DNA from: Thermonema rossianum DSM 10300 | GTDB taxonomy: Bacteria > Bacteroidota > Bacteroidia > Cytophagales > Thermonemataceae | Length of the DNA: 64,000 bases | Direction of reading: 5' to 3' | Assembly (NCBI RefSeq): GCF_000426825.1 | Contig: NZ_AUGC01000009.1 | Coordinates: 84,406 to 148,405, forward strand | Part shown: positions 1 through 8,399 of the stretch, in pieces | How positions within the stretch are numbered: the first letter of the stretch is position 1 | Layout of the letters: each line of letters starts with the position of its first letter | The notes under the pieces: model-generated | What the model was told of the DNA's origin: nothing | The model's database searches: none | What the model saw: the letters and a program-made list of their open reading frames with translations, nothing else | Translations under genes and position numbers: made by a program

Positions 1-81
1 GCACATCATGGCTTCCAGTACGGTAAAAGGTGGCCCCTCCCACGGGAGAGTGAGAATACCCAAGGAAACAAAACAATATAA
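1..81 (-). pseudogene. Glycosyltransferase (GT4-type) C-terminal fragment, cut by window edge
   Basis: On the minus strand the last ~45 bases read WEGPPFTVLEAMMC, which matches the nucleotide-sugar-binding region of GT4 glycosyltransferases (usual pattern SxWEGxPxxxLEAMxCG). A preceding stretch, VFSLSR, fits the same motif only after a one-base frame change near position 42-45, and the frame is closed by a stop near 81-83. So this looks like a frameshifted or truncated remnant rather than an intact gene. It lies downstream of two other GT4 genes and could be the displaced 3' part of the interrupted GT4 at 1274-1798. The rest lies outside the window, so confidence is low. Confidence 0.35.
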
Positions 82-122
82 GCTTTATTGCCTAATAAGC
101 TAATTACCATAGCTCAAAGTTA

Positions 123-1271
123 TCACACCTTATCTATCAGTAAATTACAATAAACATTAAGCAACGAGTCTTTCATCCTTTCTTTGGAAAAACGTTGAGT
201 TACACTCTGTCTAAGTTCTTGAGCAATCGTATTGAGTTGCTCAGTATTGCTAAGTAGCCTGATAATTATTTCAACTGCTTCTTCACTGTTTTGAAATACA
301 AGCGTTTTATTCCCTACCACTTCTTGCAGTGCCGGAACGTCCGAAACCACCACTACCCTTTCCATGGCCATGGTTTCAGCAGCCACATACCCAAACGACT
401 CATACTTGGATGGCATAACCACAATATCAGCTGCCGCTATAAAGTCCCTAACATCAGAAACCCAGCCTGTGATCTTTAGCACACCATCCATTTTTTTCTT
501 TTTGATTAAATCTTCGATTTGATGCCTTAAAGGTCCATCTCCTACCCATAAGAAATCCACTTGTGAAGGGAGCACCTGGAGCAATCGACACGCTATATCC
601 ACAAAGATTTCTGGTCTCTTTTGGTGTGCTAATCTACCCAAAGCTATAACTAAAAACTTATCTTGACTTACATTTAGCCTTTTTCTTGCTTCTTCTTTAC
701 TTTGAGGTACAAATCGATGGGCAGAAATCAAGGGTGATACGACGCTCACTTTTTTCGTGGTCACATTCAAGTCACGAATAATTCGTTTTTTCTCTGCTTC
801 CGTAACTGCAATTAAACGATCTGTGACAGGCAATAAAAGTGTTTCTATTAGCCCATAATACCACGCTATACTTGTAGCTAACTCATTGGGAGTATATACA
901 GTTTTAACTGTATTGTTCACTTGAAACAATAGCTTTAGCAAACGCACAAGCCCCCCAGCTTTTGAACTATGACAATGTATAATATTCGGTTTGAATTTTT
1001 TAATAATAGCTCTTATCTTTAGAGCCGCCTGCAAATCAGATATTGGGCTAATAGAACGAACCATTGGGACTTCGAAAAGTTCTACCCCATTCTTTCTAAG
1101 TTTCTCCAAAAGAAGTAAAAAACTCGGTTCTGAACGGTTCAAAGAATATATGAGCCCAAGTTTAAGATTATTGACATTCTCCAAAGCATAAAATACATCC
1201 TCTATGTACCTCTTGGTACCTCCAAGAGTAGGTTCAATAACATGCAAAATTCTTAGTTTAGTGTCTGACAT
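123..1271 (-). CDS. GT4-family glycosyltransferase
   Basis: A 382-aa GT-B fold glycosyltransferase that should transfer a sugar from a nucleotide donor to a lipid-linked glycan on the cytoplasmic side of the inner membrane. Visible features are the N-terminal ILHVIEPTLGG loop (residues 8-18), GRLAHQKRPE around 212-221 (phosphate-contacting region) and MPSKYESFGYVAAETMA around 286-302 with the EX7E pair E291/E299. Length is normal for the family. The ATG start at 1271 lies two bases after the stop of the truncated GT4 upstream, consistent with one polysaccharide operon. The sequence is more AT-rich than genes to the right, as often seen in surface-glycan loci. Donor and acceptor cannot be read from sequence. 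Confidence 0.9.
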   Translation of the reverse strand: MSDTKLRILHVIEPTLGGTKRYIEDVFYALENVNNLKLGLIYSLNRSEPSFLLLLEKLRKNGVELFEVPMVRSISPISDLQAALKIRAIIKKFKPNIIHCHSSKAGGLVRLLKLLFQVNNTVKTVYTPNELATSIAWYYGLIETLLLPVTDRLIAVTEAEKKRIIRDLNVTTKKVSVVSPLISAHRFVPQSKEEARKRLNVSQDKFLVIALGRLAHQKRPEIFVDIACRLLQVLPSQVDFLWVGDGPLRHQIEDLIKKKKMDGVLKITGWVSDVRDFIAAADIVVMPSKYESFGYVAAETMAMERVVVVSDVPALQEVVGNKTLVFQNSEEAVEIIIRLLSNTEQLNTIAQELRQSVTQRFSKERMKDSLLNVYCNLLIDKV

Positions 1272-1273
1272 AA

Positions 1274-1798
1274 CTATGAGTAGTTTTTAACAATGAAGTT
1301 GTTTAAAGTTTCCTGAGTAAAATTGCGGTAAAAGCCAATAACCCTGCCGGCGTAAGCCGCAGCCACCCACTCAAGCAACACATAAAACAGTCGCATTGTC
1401 TTGCTAACGTCTTGGCGTGCAAAAGCAAGCCCATGAGGCGTATAAATAAGCCGCTGCCCGGGCACTACGCCTCTTAGTGCGAAGCGGCCCAAGAAGCCGG
1501 CTTTGGATGAGTGCAAGTGAATTGCCTGCACGGAATGCTCTCGTTGTATTTTCTTTACAATACGGCGAAGGCTACGGAATGCTTTCCAGTCCATTATTGG
1601 GTGTACTTCCCGCTGAGCAAAAGGCCACTCCACAAAACCGGCATTCTCCGGGAATTGTTTTCGCACAGCGTCTATATCAACCCCTCTTTTACCATAAATG
1701 ATGATGTGTCGATATCCGGGTTGATTTTTTACTATCTGTAGAATAAATTCAATAATTCCTCCACCAAATGCTTCTGCTATATGGATAATTGTCTTCAT
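1274..1798 (-). pseudogene. Truncated GT4 glycosyltransferase, N-terminal half only
   Basis: The 174-aa reading frame begins like a complete GT4 enzyme (MKTIIHIAEAFGGG, then IHLHSSKAGFLGR near 95-107 and YTPHGLAFARQ near 118-128), and resembles the N-terminal half of the neighbour at 123-1271. It breaks off at AGRVIG, where family members continue with the interdomain linker and donor-binding domain. The last ~18 codons (from GFYRNF) are not glycosyltransferase: they are the end of an IS5-type element read in the wrong frame (see 1295-1343). The donor-binding half is missing, so the product should be inactive. It starts 7 bases after the upstream GT2 gene. Confidence 0.8.
1295..1343 (-). mobile_element. 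49-bp terminal fragment of an IS5-type element
   Basis: These 49 bases match 53961-54009 at 44 of 49 positions by eye, including the terminal GAAGTTGTTTAAA. In the element's own frame (minus strand) they encode the last residues of a DDE transposase (LLAFTAILLRKL-stop, compare LLAFTIILLRKF-stop at the other copy). Only this end remains. It is fused directly to the cut end of the GT4 gene at 1274-1798, so an insertion followed by deletion or recombination probably destroyed that gene. No matching second end or target duplication is visible nearby. Confidence 0.75.
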
Positions 1799-1805
1799 GC
1801 GTTAT

Positions 1806-2630
1806 TTACTGAATATTCAATCTGCGTTTTAAAAAAAGAATCCAAGAATATGGAAGTAGCAACAAGGCACAAACTCTTAACAAACCCAACCAAAAATAAA
1901 GGTTGCCGAAATTCCGGTTTGCCCAAATCACTTTTACTCGGGATTTCAATTGTTTTTTACGCTTGGTAGCAGAAATTCCTGATGGGTTCCATATATAAGA
2001 AATGAGGGACTGTGGAATAATTGCTGTTGGGAATTGCTTTACAAATTTAAAAAAATAGGCATAATCCTCTGCTGCCGGGTAGTCATAAGGATAAAAGCCT
2101 ATTTCCTTAACAGCTGACGTTCTCATTATAACAGCAGGATGAATAAATAAAGACTTTAAATACATTTTTTTTCTTATACTTCTTTCATCTAAAGGAGCTT
2201 TATAGGTAAAAAGATAGTTTCCCTCCATATCATAAAAATTGACCCAGCATCCCAGAAGCGCCACTTCCGGATGTTCATCCATATATCGCTCCTGAATAGC
2301 AAAACGCTCCGGATGGCAAATGTCCCCACAATCTAAGCGGGCAATATAGGGGCAGTCAGGGAAATGGCGGAGAATATATTCTAATCCTTGATTCAATACA
2401 TGTTCAATGCCACGATTTTGCTCGTTCAGTAGCAAGACCAGCTCCATTTTTTGCCCAAATCGCTTTTGAAGCTCAGCCTCACCGGGACGTTGTTCGGCTC
2501 TACTGCCGTCATCTACTATTAACACACGCACTTTAGGATGCGACGAGATGCTCTCCAATGACTTGTACAATCCTTCAAGATTATTGTAATGTGGAATGAG
2601 TACTGTAGTTTTGATTGTTTGATTGTCCAT
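1806..2630 (-). CDS. GT2-family glycosyltransferase with C-terminal membrane segment
   Basis: A 274-aa GT-A glycosyltransferase. It has the N-terminal VLIPHYNNLEGL strand-loop, VDDGS near residues 40-44 and RLDCGD near 98-103, which stands in for the metal-binding DXD motif. A hydrophobic stretch near 243-266 (LYFWLGLLRVCALLLLPYSWILFL) probably anchors it to the inner membrane. The likely role is sugar transfer during surface-polysaccharide assembly. The only sensible ATG (2630) lies about 50 bases inside the 3' end of the upstream wzy-like gene, in a different frame. The N-terminal strand would be lost with any later start, so the overlap appears real. Confidence 0.9.
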   Translation of the reverse strand: MDNQTIKTTVLIPHYNNLEGLYKSLESISSHPKVRVLIVDDGSRAEQRPGEAELQKRFGQKMELVLLLNEQNRGIEHVLNQGLEYILRHFPDCPYIARLDCGDICHPERFAIQERYMDEHPEVALLGCWVNFYDMEGNYLFTYKAPLDERSIRKKMYLKSLFIHPAVIMRTSAVKEIGFYPYDYPAAEDYAYFFKFVKQFPTAIIPQSLISYIWNPSGISATKRKKQLKSRVKVIWANRNFGNLYFWLGLLRVCALLLLPYSWILFLKRRLNIQ

Positions 2631-3849
2631 ACTTCGTACCTATGTAAAGTCCCAATACTAAATAAAAATAAGGCTCCCCGCCTCTGAATTGCACAAATCC
2701 GGCTACAAGATAAAGTATTAAGGATAGTAGAAACAAATTGTTACGGTCCTTAAATAAGTAGTCTTTCACTACATTTGCAGCCAGAATAAGAAACAACATA
2801 CCACCAATAACACCAAAATCACTAAGGAATTGGATATAGATATTATGAACATTGTCTTCGGGAAAGGCTTTCTCCTTCATCTTTTCCATCACCGGCACGG
2901 TATTACCTGCCCCCACACCACTCCACCAACCTAAGCGAAGAGCTTCCGGGTAAGCCTCCCATAGCTCAAAGCGCCCTTGCATGCCTTTATCTTCTGTTTT
3001 ACCAATATACAGCAGTCGTTGCAAGCCCACGAACTTTTCACCCACGGCTTCCCAGTCCACAGATGCTGCCGCATACATTACCCCCACAGCCCCTAAAACT
3101 ATTAAAAGCTGCCGCTCCCATCTACGAACATAGGATGAAAAATAAAATAAAAAAACTGTTACGACATTCAACACAATGGCTACCCGGGACGCGTAAATGA
3201 AAGCTACAGAGATGCAAGCCCCCCAAACAAGATAAAAAAGCCACTTTTTATTTTTGGACATAAAAAAAACAGAAAAGAAAGCAATCCAAGTGGCTTCCAA
3301 GTTAGGTCCTCCACCGTAAAACATGGGGAAATAGGGGTGCTCACGCCAGGGCTCATTAAAGAATAAAAGAATGGCATCGAAAAAAACAACCATTTTAACA
3401 TAAACAGCTGCCAGCATGACAAGTAGTGTGTACCGTATAGCTTTTATGATGGCTTCTTTAGGCAAAGACAGACCCCAAAGCACACCCAAAAACATGGCTA
3501 TAAACGACAATAAATAATTGATTAAAAGTTTATTAAAACCATGAATCCAATATCCAACAATCGAGCTAAAAACAACCCACACCACCCAGTGCCAGATGTA
3601 GTTAGGAATGTACTTAGTAAGTGCTCTGAATGAATAAATCACAACAGGTACAGAAAGAAGTAAAATTAACTGATACACCTTTACTACCACTCCGCTTTCT
3701 TCTTGCTCAAAAACCCATCCTGTAATGGATAGTGTTTGTAAGTTCATAAATATGAGCAGACAAACAAACAGCCACATGGCTGCTTGTTTATTTAAACGAC
3801 CATAAACAGGGGCTTCACCCGGGGAGTATATCGAAAGATCGTTCGACAT
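2581..3849 (-). CDS. O-antigen ligase / Wzy polymerase-like membrane protein
   Basis: A 422-aa polytopic protein with about ten hydrophobic segments. The signature is in the second half: QGRFELWEAYPEAL (R293), GVGAGNT (311-317) and DNVHNIYIQFLSDFGVIGG (332-350), the pattern of the O-antigen ligase/Wzy_C superfamily, where the conserved Arg and His lie in a periplasmic loop. Such enzymes polymerise undecaprenyl-linked repeat units or ligate them to lipid A core. Its place between fcl and glycosyltransferases, with a Wzz-like gene just beyond gmd, favours a Wzy-type polymerase. Ligase and polymerase cannot be told apart by sequence reading alone. The ATG at 3849 is 12 bases past the fcl stop. 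Confidence 0.8.
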   Translation of the reverse strand: MSNDLSIYSPGEAPVYGRLNKQAAMWLFVCLLIFMNLQTLSITGWVFEQEESGVVVKVYQLILLLSVPVVIYSFRALTKYIPNYIWHWVVWVVFSSIVGYWIHGFNKLLINYLLSFIAMFLGVLWGLSLPKEAIIKAIRYTLLVMLAAVYVKMVVFFDAILLFFNEPWREHPYFPMFYGGGPNLEATWIAFFSVFFMSKNKKWLFYLVWGACISVAFIYASRVAIVLNVVTVFLFYFSSYVRRWERQLLIVLGAVGVMYAAASVDWEAVGEKFVGLQRLLYIGKTEDKGMQGRFELWEAYPEALRLGWWSGVGAGNTVPVMEKMKEKAFPEDNVHNIYIQFLSDFGVIGGMLFLILAANVVKDYLFKDRNNLFLLSLILYLVAGFVQFRGGEPYFYLVLGLYIGTKYGQSNNQNYSTHSTLQ

Positions 3850-3861
3850 GATTTTAATAGT

Positions 3862-4803
3862 TTAGTCGTGCAAATCTTTTTGATTGTCAAGATAATAAGC
3901 GATCGTTTTCGTAATACCTTCTTTTAAACTTGTTTGATGCTTCCACCCCAACGCATGCAAGCGTTGCACATCCAGCAGTTTGCGCGGTGTGCCGTCGGGT
4001 TTGGAAGTATCCCAGTCAATGGTGCCGGTGTAGGCGGTCATCTCCTTGATAAGCCCGGCCAGCTCTTTGATGGAAATATCTTCACCCGTCCCCACATTGA
4101 TGATCTCTCTCTCATCATAATGTTTCATCAAAAAAAGACAGGCATCGGCAAGGTCATCGACATACAAAAACTCGCGGCGTGGGCTGCCGGTCCCCCAAAC
4201 AGATACCGAAGATTGCCCTTTTGCTTTGGCTTCCAAAAACTTGCGAATCAGTGCAGGCATGACATGGGAAGTCTGCAAGTCAAAATTATCGCCCGGACCA
4301 TAGAGGTTGGTAGGCATGGCACAAATAAAGTTGCAGCCATACTGATCGCGGTATGCCTGACACAGCTTAATGCCGGCAATTTTAGCCACGGCATAGGGTT
4401 CGTTGGTAGGTTCCAGGGCACCGGTCAGCAAATACTCTTCTTTGATAGGCTGCGGGGCAAACTTCGGATAAATACAAGAGGAACCTAAGAACAAAAGCTT
4501 TTTTACGCCCTGTCTGTATGCCTCATGAATCACATTGGACTGAATCATGAGGTTATCGTAAATAAACTCGCCCCGGTATGTATTGTTGGCCAAGATACCG
4601 CCTACTTTTGCTGCCGCCAAGAAGACGTACTCCGGTTTTTCCTCTTCAAAGAAACGGCGTACGGCTGCCTGTTCACGCAAATCCAACTCTTTTGAAGTGC
4701 GTAAAACAAGGTTTGTATATCCTTCTGCTTGCAGGCGCCGCACGATGGCACTCCCTACCATGCCACGGTGGCCGGCTACATATATCTTGGCTTGCTTCTC
4801 CAT
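3862..4803 (-). CDS. fcl: GDP-L-fucose synthase
   Basis: A 313-aa short-chain dehydrogenase/epimerase that converts GDP-4-keto-6-deoxy-D-mannose to GDP-L-fucose using NADPH in the cytoplasm. It shows the Rossmann motif GHRGMVG (11-17), SSCIYP (108-113) and YAVAK (137-141). Residues S108, C110, Y137, K141 and H180 line up with the known catalytic set (Ser, Cys, Tyr, Lys and His) of the E. coli enzyme. Length is normal. It lies 5 bases downstream of gmd, which makes its substrate, so the polysaccharide made here probably contains fucose or a related 6-deoxyhexose. Confidence 0.97.
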   Translation of the reverse strand: MEKQAKIYVAGHRGMVGSAIVRRLQAEGYTNLVLRTSKELDLREQAAVRRFFEEEKPEYVFLAAAKVGGILANNTYRGEFIYDNLMIQSNVIHEAYRQGVKKLLFLGSSCIYPKFAPQPIKEEYLLTGALEPTNEPYAVAKIAGIKLCQAYRDQYGCNFICAMPTNLYGPGDNFDLQTSHVMPALIRKFLEAKAKGQSSVSVWGTGSPRREFLYVDDLADACLFLMKHYDEREIINVGTGEDISIKELAGLIKEMTAYTGTIDWDTSKPDGTPRKLLDVQRLHALGWKHQTSLKEGITKTIAYYLDNQKDLHD

Positions 4804-4808
4804 GTCTT

Positions 4809-5921
4809 CTATTCGTGATAGTTTTTGGTTTTATGCCCGCCCTCTTTCAGATATTTGTCACGCTCAAAGAGTTGCAGGTCTTCCCGCACCATCTCTTTAA
4901 CGAGCGCATCCAAATCATAGGAAGGGTTCCATCCCAATTGGCGGCGTGCTTTCGATGCATCGCCTATCAACAAATCGACTTCTGCCGGGCGAAAATAACG
5001 TGGGTCCACCTGAATGACCACTTTACCTTCGGGTAACTGAAAATCGCCATGACATGCAGCTACTACTCCCCGCTCTTCGACGCCTTCACCTTCAAAGCGC
5101 AGCTCTACGCCCAACTCTTGAAATGCTTTACGGGCAAACTCACGTACAGAAGTGGTTACGCCCGTAGCTATTACAAAATCCTCGGGTTTTTCCTGCTGCA
5201 GCATCAGCCACATGGCTTCCACATAATCTTTGGCATGCCCCCAGTCCCGGCGGGCGTCCAGGTTGCCCAAGTACAAAGTGTCTTGCAAGCCCAAAGCGAT
5301 GCGTGCCGCTGCACGGGTTATTTTACGCGTAACGAAAGTTTCGCCTCGTAATGGGCTTTCATGATTAAACAAGATGCCATTGCAGGCATACATGCCATAA
5401 GCTTCGCGATAGTTGACCGTAATCCAATAGGCATAGAGCTTGGCTACCCCATAAGGCGAGCGGGGATAAAAAGGCGTCGTTTCTTTTTGAGGTATCTCTT
5501 GCACTTTCCCGTACAACTCAGAAGTAGATGCCTGATAAATACGGGTTTTCCGGCTAAGCCCCAGAAGACGAACCGCCTCCAGCACACGCAAGGTACCCAA
5601 CGCATCCACATTGGCGGTATATTCAGGCATTTCAAAACTCACTTGCACATGCGACATCGCCCCTAAGTTATAAATCTCGTCGGGCTGCACCTCTTGTATA
5701 ATGCGCGTCACATTCAAAGAGTCTGTCAAGTCGCCATAATGAAGAAAGAAGCGAATATCCTCTTCGTGAGGGTCTTGATAAATATCATCTACGCGATCGG
5801 TATTAAACAGGGATGCACGCCGCTTGATGCCATGCACTTCATAGCCTTTCGACAATAGAAAACGAGCCAGATAGGCACCGTCCTGCCCCGTAACACCGGT
5901 GATTAATGCGCGTTTGGTCAT
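4809..5921 (-). CDS. gmd: GDP-mannose 4,6-dehydratase
   Basis: A 370-aa enzyme that dehydrates GDP-D-mannose to GDP-4-keto-6-deoxy-D-mannose, first step to GDP-fucose. It has the NADP-binding [12 protein letters not shown] at the N-terminus, the STSELYGK loop with the catalytic Thr/Ser and Glu, and [12 protein letters not shown] with the YxxxK pair. ATG at 5921 is chosen. An upstream in-frame TTG at 5942 would only add seven residues before the Rossmann strand, and the promoter -7 box at 5953-5960 lies 32 bases upstream of this ATG. It is the first gene of the glycan operon and is followed closely by fcl. Confidence 0.97.
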   Translation of the reverse strand: MTKRALITGVTGQDGAYLARFLLSKGYEVHGIKRRASLFNTDRVDDIYQDPHEEDIRFFLHYGDLTDSLNVTRIIQEVQPDEIYNLGAMSHVQVSFEMPEYTANVDALGTLRVLEAVRLLGLSRKTRIYQASTSELYGKVQEIPQKETTPFYPRSPYGVAKLYAYWITVNYREAYGMYACNGILFNHESPLRGETFVTRKITRAAARIALGLQDTLYLGNLDARRDWGHAKDYVEAMWLMLQQEKPEDFVIATGVTTSVREFARKAFQELGVELRFEGEGVEERGVVAACHGDFQLPEGKVVIQVDPRYFRPAEVDLLIGDASKARRQLGWNPSYDLDALVKEMVREDLQLFERDKYLKEGGHKTKNYHE

Positions 5922-5952
5922 GTAAATAAACTGCTTATCCAAAAGTTCCTCG

Positions 5953-5983
5953 CAAATTTATTATTTTTTTTCCTTCTTTCAAA
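5953..5983 (-). promoter_or_regulatory. Bacteroidota-type promoter of the gmd operon
   Basis: On the minus strand TTTG (5980-5983) is separated by exactly 19 bases from TAAATTTG (5953-5960). This matches the phylum consensus of -33 TTTG and -7 TAnnTTTG. The ATG of gmd follows 32 bases after the -7 element. It should drive the whole gmd-to-GT4 operon. Confidence 0.8.
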
Positions 5984-5992
5984 ACTTCTCAT

Positions 5993-6000
5993 TAGTTTTG
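5993..6000 (+). promoter_or_regulatory. -7 element (TAGTTTTG) of the Wzz-like gene
   Basis: TAGTTTTG fits TAnnTTTG and lies 25 bases before the ATG at 6026. The -33 side is only TTTC-like at the expected distance, so this is a weaker match than the divergent gmd promoter. Confidence 0.5.
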
Positions 6001-6025
6001 CAGGAACATTTAAACAGCGAGAGTT

Positions 6026-6859
6026 ATGGCAAAAATTCAACACCAAGAAGACTTTGACCTGATAGATGTGGGTGCCGGAGCGTACCGCCTGGCAAAACGC
6101 TACTATCGCCCTTTGATTTTATTTCCCGTCGCCGGTGCACTCTTAGCACTCCTTTTGTCGTTTGTTCTCATTAAACCGGTGTATCAAAACAGCTTCATCG
6201 TTTACTTTCGCGTGCTTAACCCGGATGAGGCCCTTCAGCTCATCAAAGACTTAGAAACACTTAAAGAAGACAATTATCCCGAAGACTTAGCCAAAGTATT
6301 GGGAATTGGCGAAGCGCAGGCTCGCAGCCTGAAAAGTATCACGGCACGACGTGTTGAAGGTAAAAATAACCAGCTGAGCCCCACGGTTATTGTTGAGTTT
6401 GAAACTACCAAGCCGGAAGACTACGAGGCCATTCAAAATGCTTTGGTAAACTACCTGTCCGGAATTCCTTATGTAGAAAAAGAAAACAACCTTTTTCTCA
6501 AGCGCCAGAAGGCTTTGCTTGCGGAAATACAAAGCCAAATACAGCGTCTTGACAGCATGCACGTGGCTTTGATGAATGCTATCAATAACACAAGTAGAAA
6601 CGCGCAAGTACCTCAAGTACTTACAAACAGTATTTACACAGAGATTGTTTCTTTAAAAGAAAAACAACTTGCCATTGAAAGAGAGCTCCAATATCCTGAG
6701 TCCGTACGTATCATAGAGCCGGTACGCCCTATGAGTAAACCAACGAAAGCATCACTCAAGATGAATACTCTTATTGGCTTTTTTGCCGGTGTGTTCTTAG
6801 CTATGTTTTACATTTTCTTTGCCGAAGTAAAACAAAGGGCAGAACAAACTGCTGCTTAA
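6026..6859 (+). CDS. Wzz/chain-length-determinant-like membrane protein
   Basis: A 277-aa protein with two membrane segments, about residues 29-48 and 245-265, enclosing a periplasmic domain that becomes coiled-coil near 150-215. A proline-rich EPVRPMSKPTKAS stretch precedes the second segment. This is the architecture of polysaccharide co-polymerases (Wzz family), which set glycan chain length with a Wzy polymerase. It lacks a C-terminal tyrosine kinase, so it resembles the short form. It diverges from the gmd operon, which carries the Wzy-like gene, supporting a shared role in the same glycan. Sequence match to the family is by layout and the P-rich motif rather than strong identity. Confidence 0.7.
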   Translation: MAKIQHQEDFDLIDVGAGAYRLAKRYYRPLILFPVAGALLALLLSFVLIKPVYQNSFIVYFRVLNPDEALQLIKDLETLKEDNYPEDLAKVLGIGEAQARSLKSITARRVEGKNNQLSPTVIVEFETTKPEDYEAIQNALVNYLSGIPYVEKENNLFLKRQKALLAEIQSQIQRLDSMHVALMNAINNTSRNAQVPQVLTNSIYTEIVSLKEKQLAIERELQYPESVRIIEPVRPMSKPTKASLKMNTLIGFFAGVFLAMFYIFFAEVKQRAEQTAA

Positions 6860-6871
6860 CAGTGCTAAATT

Positions 6872-7849
6872 CTAAGGAAAAAAGTAATGCTGTAGCTGAA
6901 ACTGCACTACCGGATAATTGTGAATATAGGAGCGCCGGTACAGCGGCGCTCCTATTGCTATTTCTATACGTGTATTAGAGCGCACAATCTTTTGAATGCC
7001 TGCATAAATTTCCCAGTAATGCTGCCCGATGTGCAGCTCACTGCTCGCCGGGATGTATTCCCCATCTTGAATGATACGCACGGCAGGATACTGTTTGCCC
7101 ATCAATTCCAAGTACAAATTGATGTTGTTTTGGTGGTAATCCTTGTATACACGCGGGTAAAGTAAATACCCCAGAGACAGATTATACTTCCAAGCCACTC
7201 CGTATTCCATGCGAGTGGGCAGGTCGCCACTCTTGCCTTCATAAGCTTGAGGCACAATTACCCCCATTGTATAAGAAAGCGCCCAGCGGCGATGCAGCTT
7301 GGTAATTACCAAGCCGGTTCCCCAGCCTCCGGTGTCATCATACAAATTGGCTTCTGCCTCTTCATGAGGGTTGTTGGCGGTGGAATACTCTGCATATGCA
7401 GCCGCGCGGAAGTGGTCATTGCGTTCATCATGTTTTAAAAACAGATACTTGGTATAGAAGTGTGTGCCCACATAGCGATAAGGATAAGGCACAAGCTGTT
7501 GTGGATTTGACGAATAAAAGACAGTTTGTGTACCTATATGGTAATGATTGACTAAATCGGGGGGCAGTTCAAGGCTGTGGTGATTCGAGAAAGCAGGCTG
7601 CACCCACACCATCCAACGTCCTGAAATACCATATGCCAAACGCAGCGCATGCATCAGACGGAAGCGGTCGGTGCTGTTAGGCTGCTCGTTGGGGTAGTGC
7701 ATATGAATGAGACGCACAGCCAAGGCCCCCTTGGGGATATTGCTTGCCGGCTCATTGAGTATATACAACTCTTGTGCCCGGACGCCCCAAGAGAACAAGC
7801 AGAGGATTCCCCACCAGCAAACATATTTACTCATCTGCCGGCTCATCAT
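6872..7849 (-). CDS. Predicted outer-membrane beta-barrel protein of unknown function
   Basis: A 325-aa protein not recognised to family. It starts with a signal peptide (MSKYVCWWGILCLFSWGVRAQ, cleavage after VRA), continues in alternating hydrophobic/aromatic strands (for example WMVWVQPAF, YEIYAGIQKI-like stretches, TRIEIAIGAPLY) and ends in an aromatic residue followed by Pro (LQHYFFP). These are features of outer-membrane barrels. Its start overlaps by 23 bases the end of the upstream gene for an exported HMA metal-binding protein, so the two are probably translated together and share a role in metal handling. It is convergent with the Wzz-like gene, leaving a 12-base gap. Confidence 0.6.
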   Translation of the reverse strand: MMSRQMSKYVCWWGILCLFSWGVRAQELYILNEPASNIPKGALAVRLIHMHYPNEQPNSTDRFRLMHALRLAYGISGRWMVWVQPAFSNHHSLELPPDLVNHYHIGTQTVFYSSNPQQLVPYPYRYVGTHFYTKYLFLKHDERNDHFRAAAYAEYSTANNPHEEAEANLYDDTGGWGTGLVITKLHRRWALSYTMGVIVPQAYEGKSGDLPTRMEYGVAWKYNLSLGYLLYPRVYKDYHQNNINLYLELMGKQYPAVRIIQDGEYIPASSELHIGQHYWEIYAGIQKIVRSNTRIEIAIGAPLYRRSYIHNYPVVQFQLQHYFFP

Positions 7850-8351
7850 AAGGCGTTTTGCTTACATACCAAATATTGGACAGGCATTCTGTGCAAGCCT
7901 GCGCCGGTAAAGAATGGCGCCGGTGCCATTGTTTATAAGCCCGTTTTGACAAGATGGTTCTACCTGCCACGTACACTCTTTGAAGAGGCGTGTCGCTTTC
8001 TTCTTCTGGCAACCACACCAAACACCCACCTCCCCACATCATACATGAAGTCACTCGTGTGGCAGACGTAAAAAGCAGGCTCATCGAACGCACCGAGAAA
8101 CCTGCCTCCTCCACTGCTTTTTTCAATAAGGGCAATTGCCCTTCCCTGCCAACCTCTACATAAGCGATAGTAGCTTGCAAATCGACCCATACAGATTGCA
8201 CACCCGGCTGTTTACGTAAAGCAATCTCCACGCTGCGCATGCACTGCGAGCAGGTAAGCCCATCGACGCCTAACTCTACCGTATAATGCTGCGCATAAAC
8301 ACTTATGGACAATAGCCACAAGCCCAACAAGCCGATTTGATTTTTTAGCAT
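7827..8351 (-). CDS. Exported HMA-domain metal-binding protein
   Basis: A 174-aa protein with a signal peptide (LLGLWLLSISVYAQ) followed by a heavy-metal-associated domain. VDGLTCSQCMRSVEIAL carries the metal-binding C34-x-x-C37, and the ferredoxin-like fold ends near residue 95. A Cys-containing tail of about 75 residues (CTECL near 155) follows and is not recognised. ATG at 8351 is chosen because AAAGGA lies about 5 bases upstream and a signal peptide follows at once. The in-frame GTG at 8384 would add a polar extension. A periplasmic HMA protein linked to an outer-membrane protein suggests copper, mercury or similar ion traffic across the envelope (inference). Confidence 0.75.
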   Translation of the reverse strand: MLKNQIGLLGLWLLSISVYAQHYTVELGVDGLTCSQCMRSVEIALRKQPGVQSVWVDLQATIAYVEVGREGQLPLLKKAVEEAGFSVRSMSLLFTSATRVTSCMMWGGGCLVWLPEEESDTPLQRVYVAGRTILSKRAYKQWHRRHSLPAQACTECLSNIWYVSKTPYDEPADE

Positions 8352-8399
8352 AGAATCCTTTGCTTTGCTTTCATTACGAAGCACCTAATTCCTCCTCCT

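Noticed and set aside
5922..5942. TTG start of gmd seven codons upstream
   Set aside because: The extra residues precede the Rossmann strand, and ATG at 5921 is well placed to the promoter.
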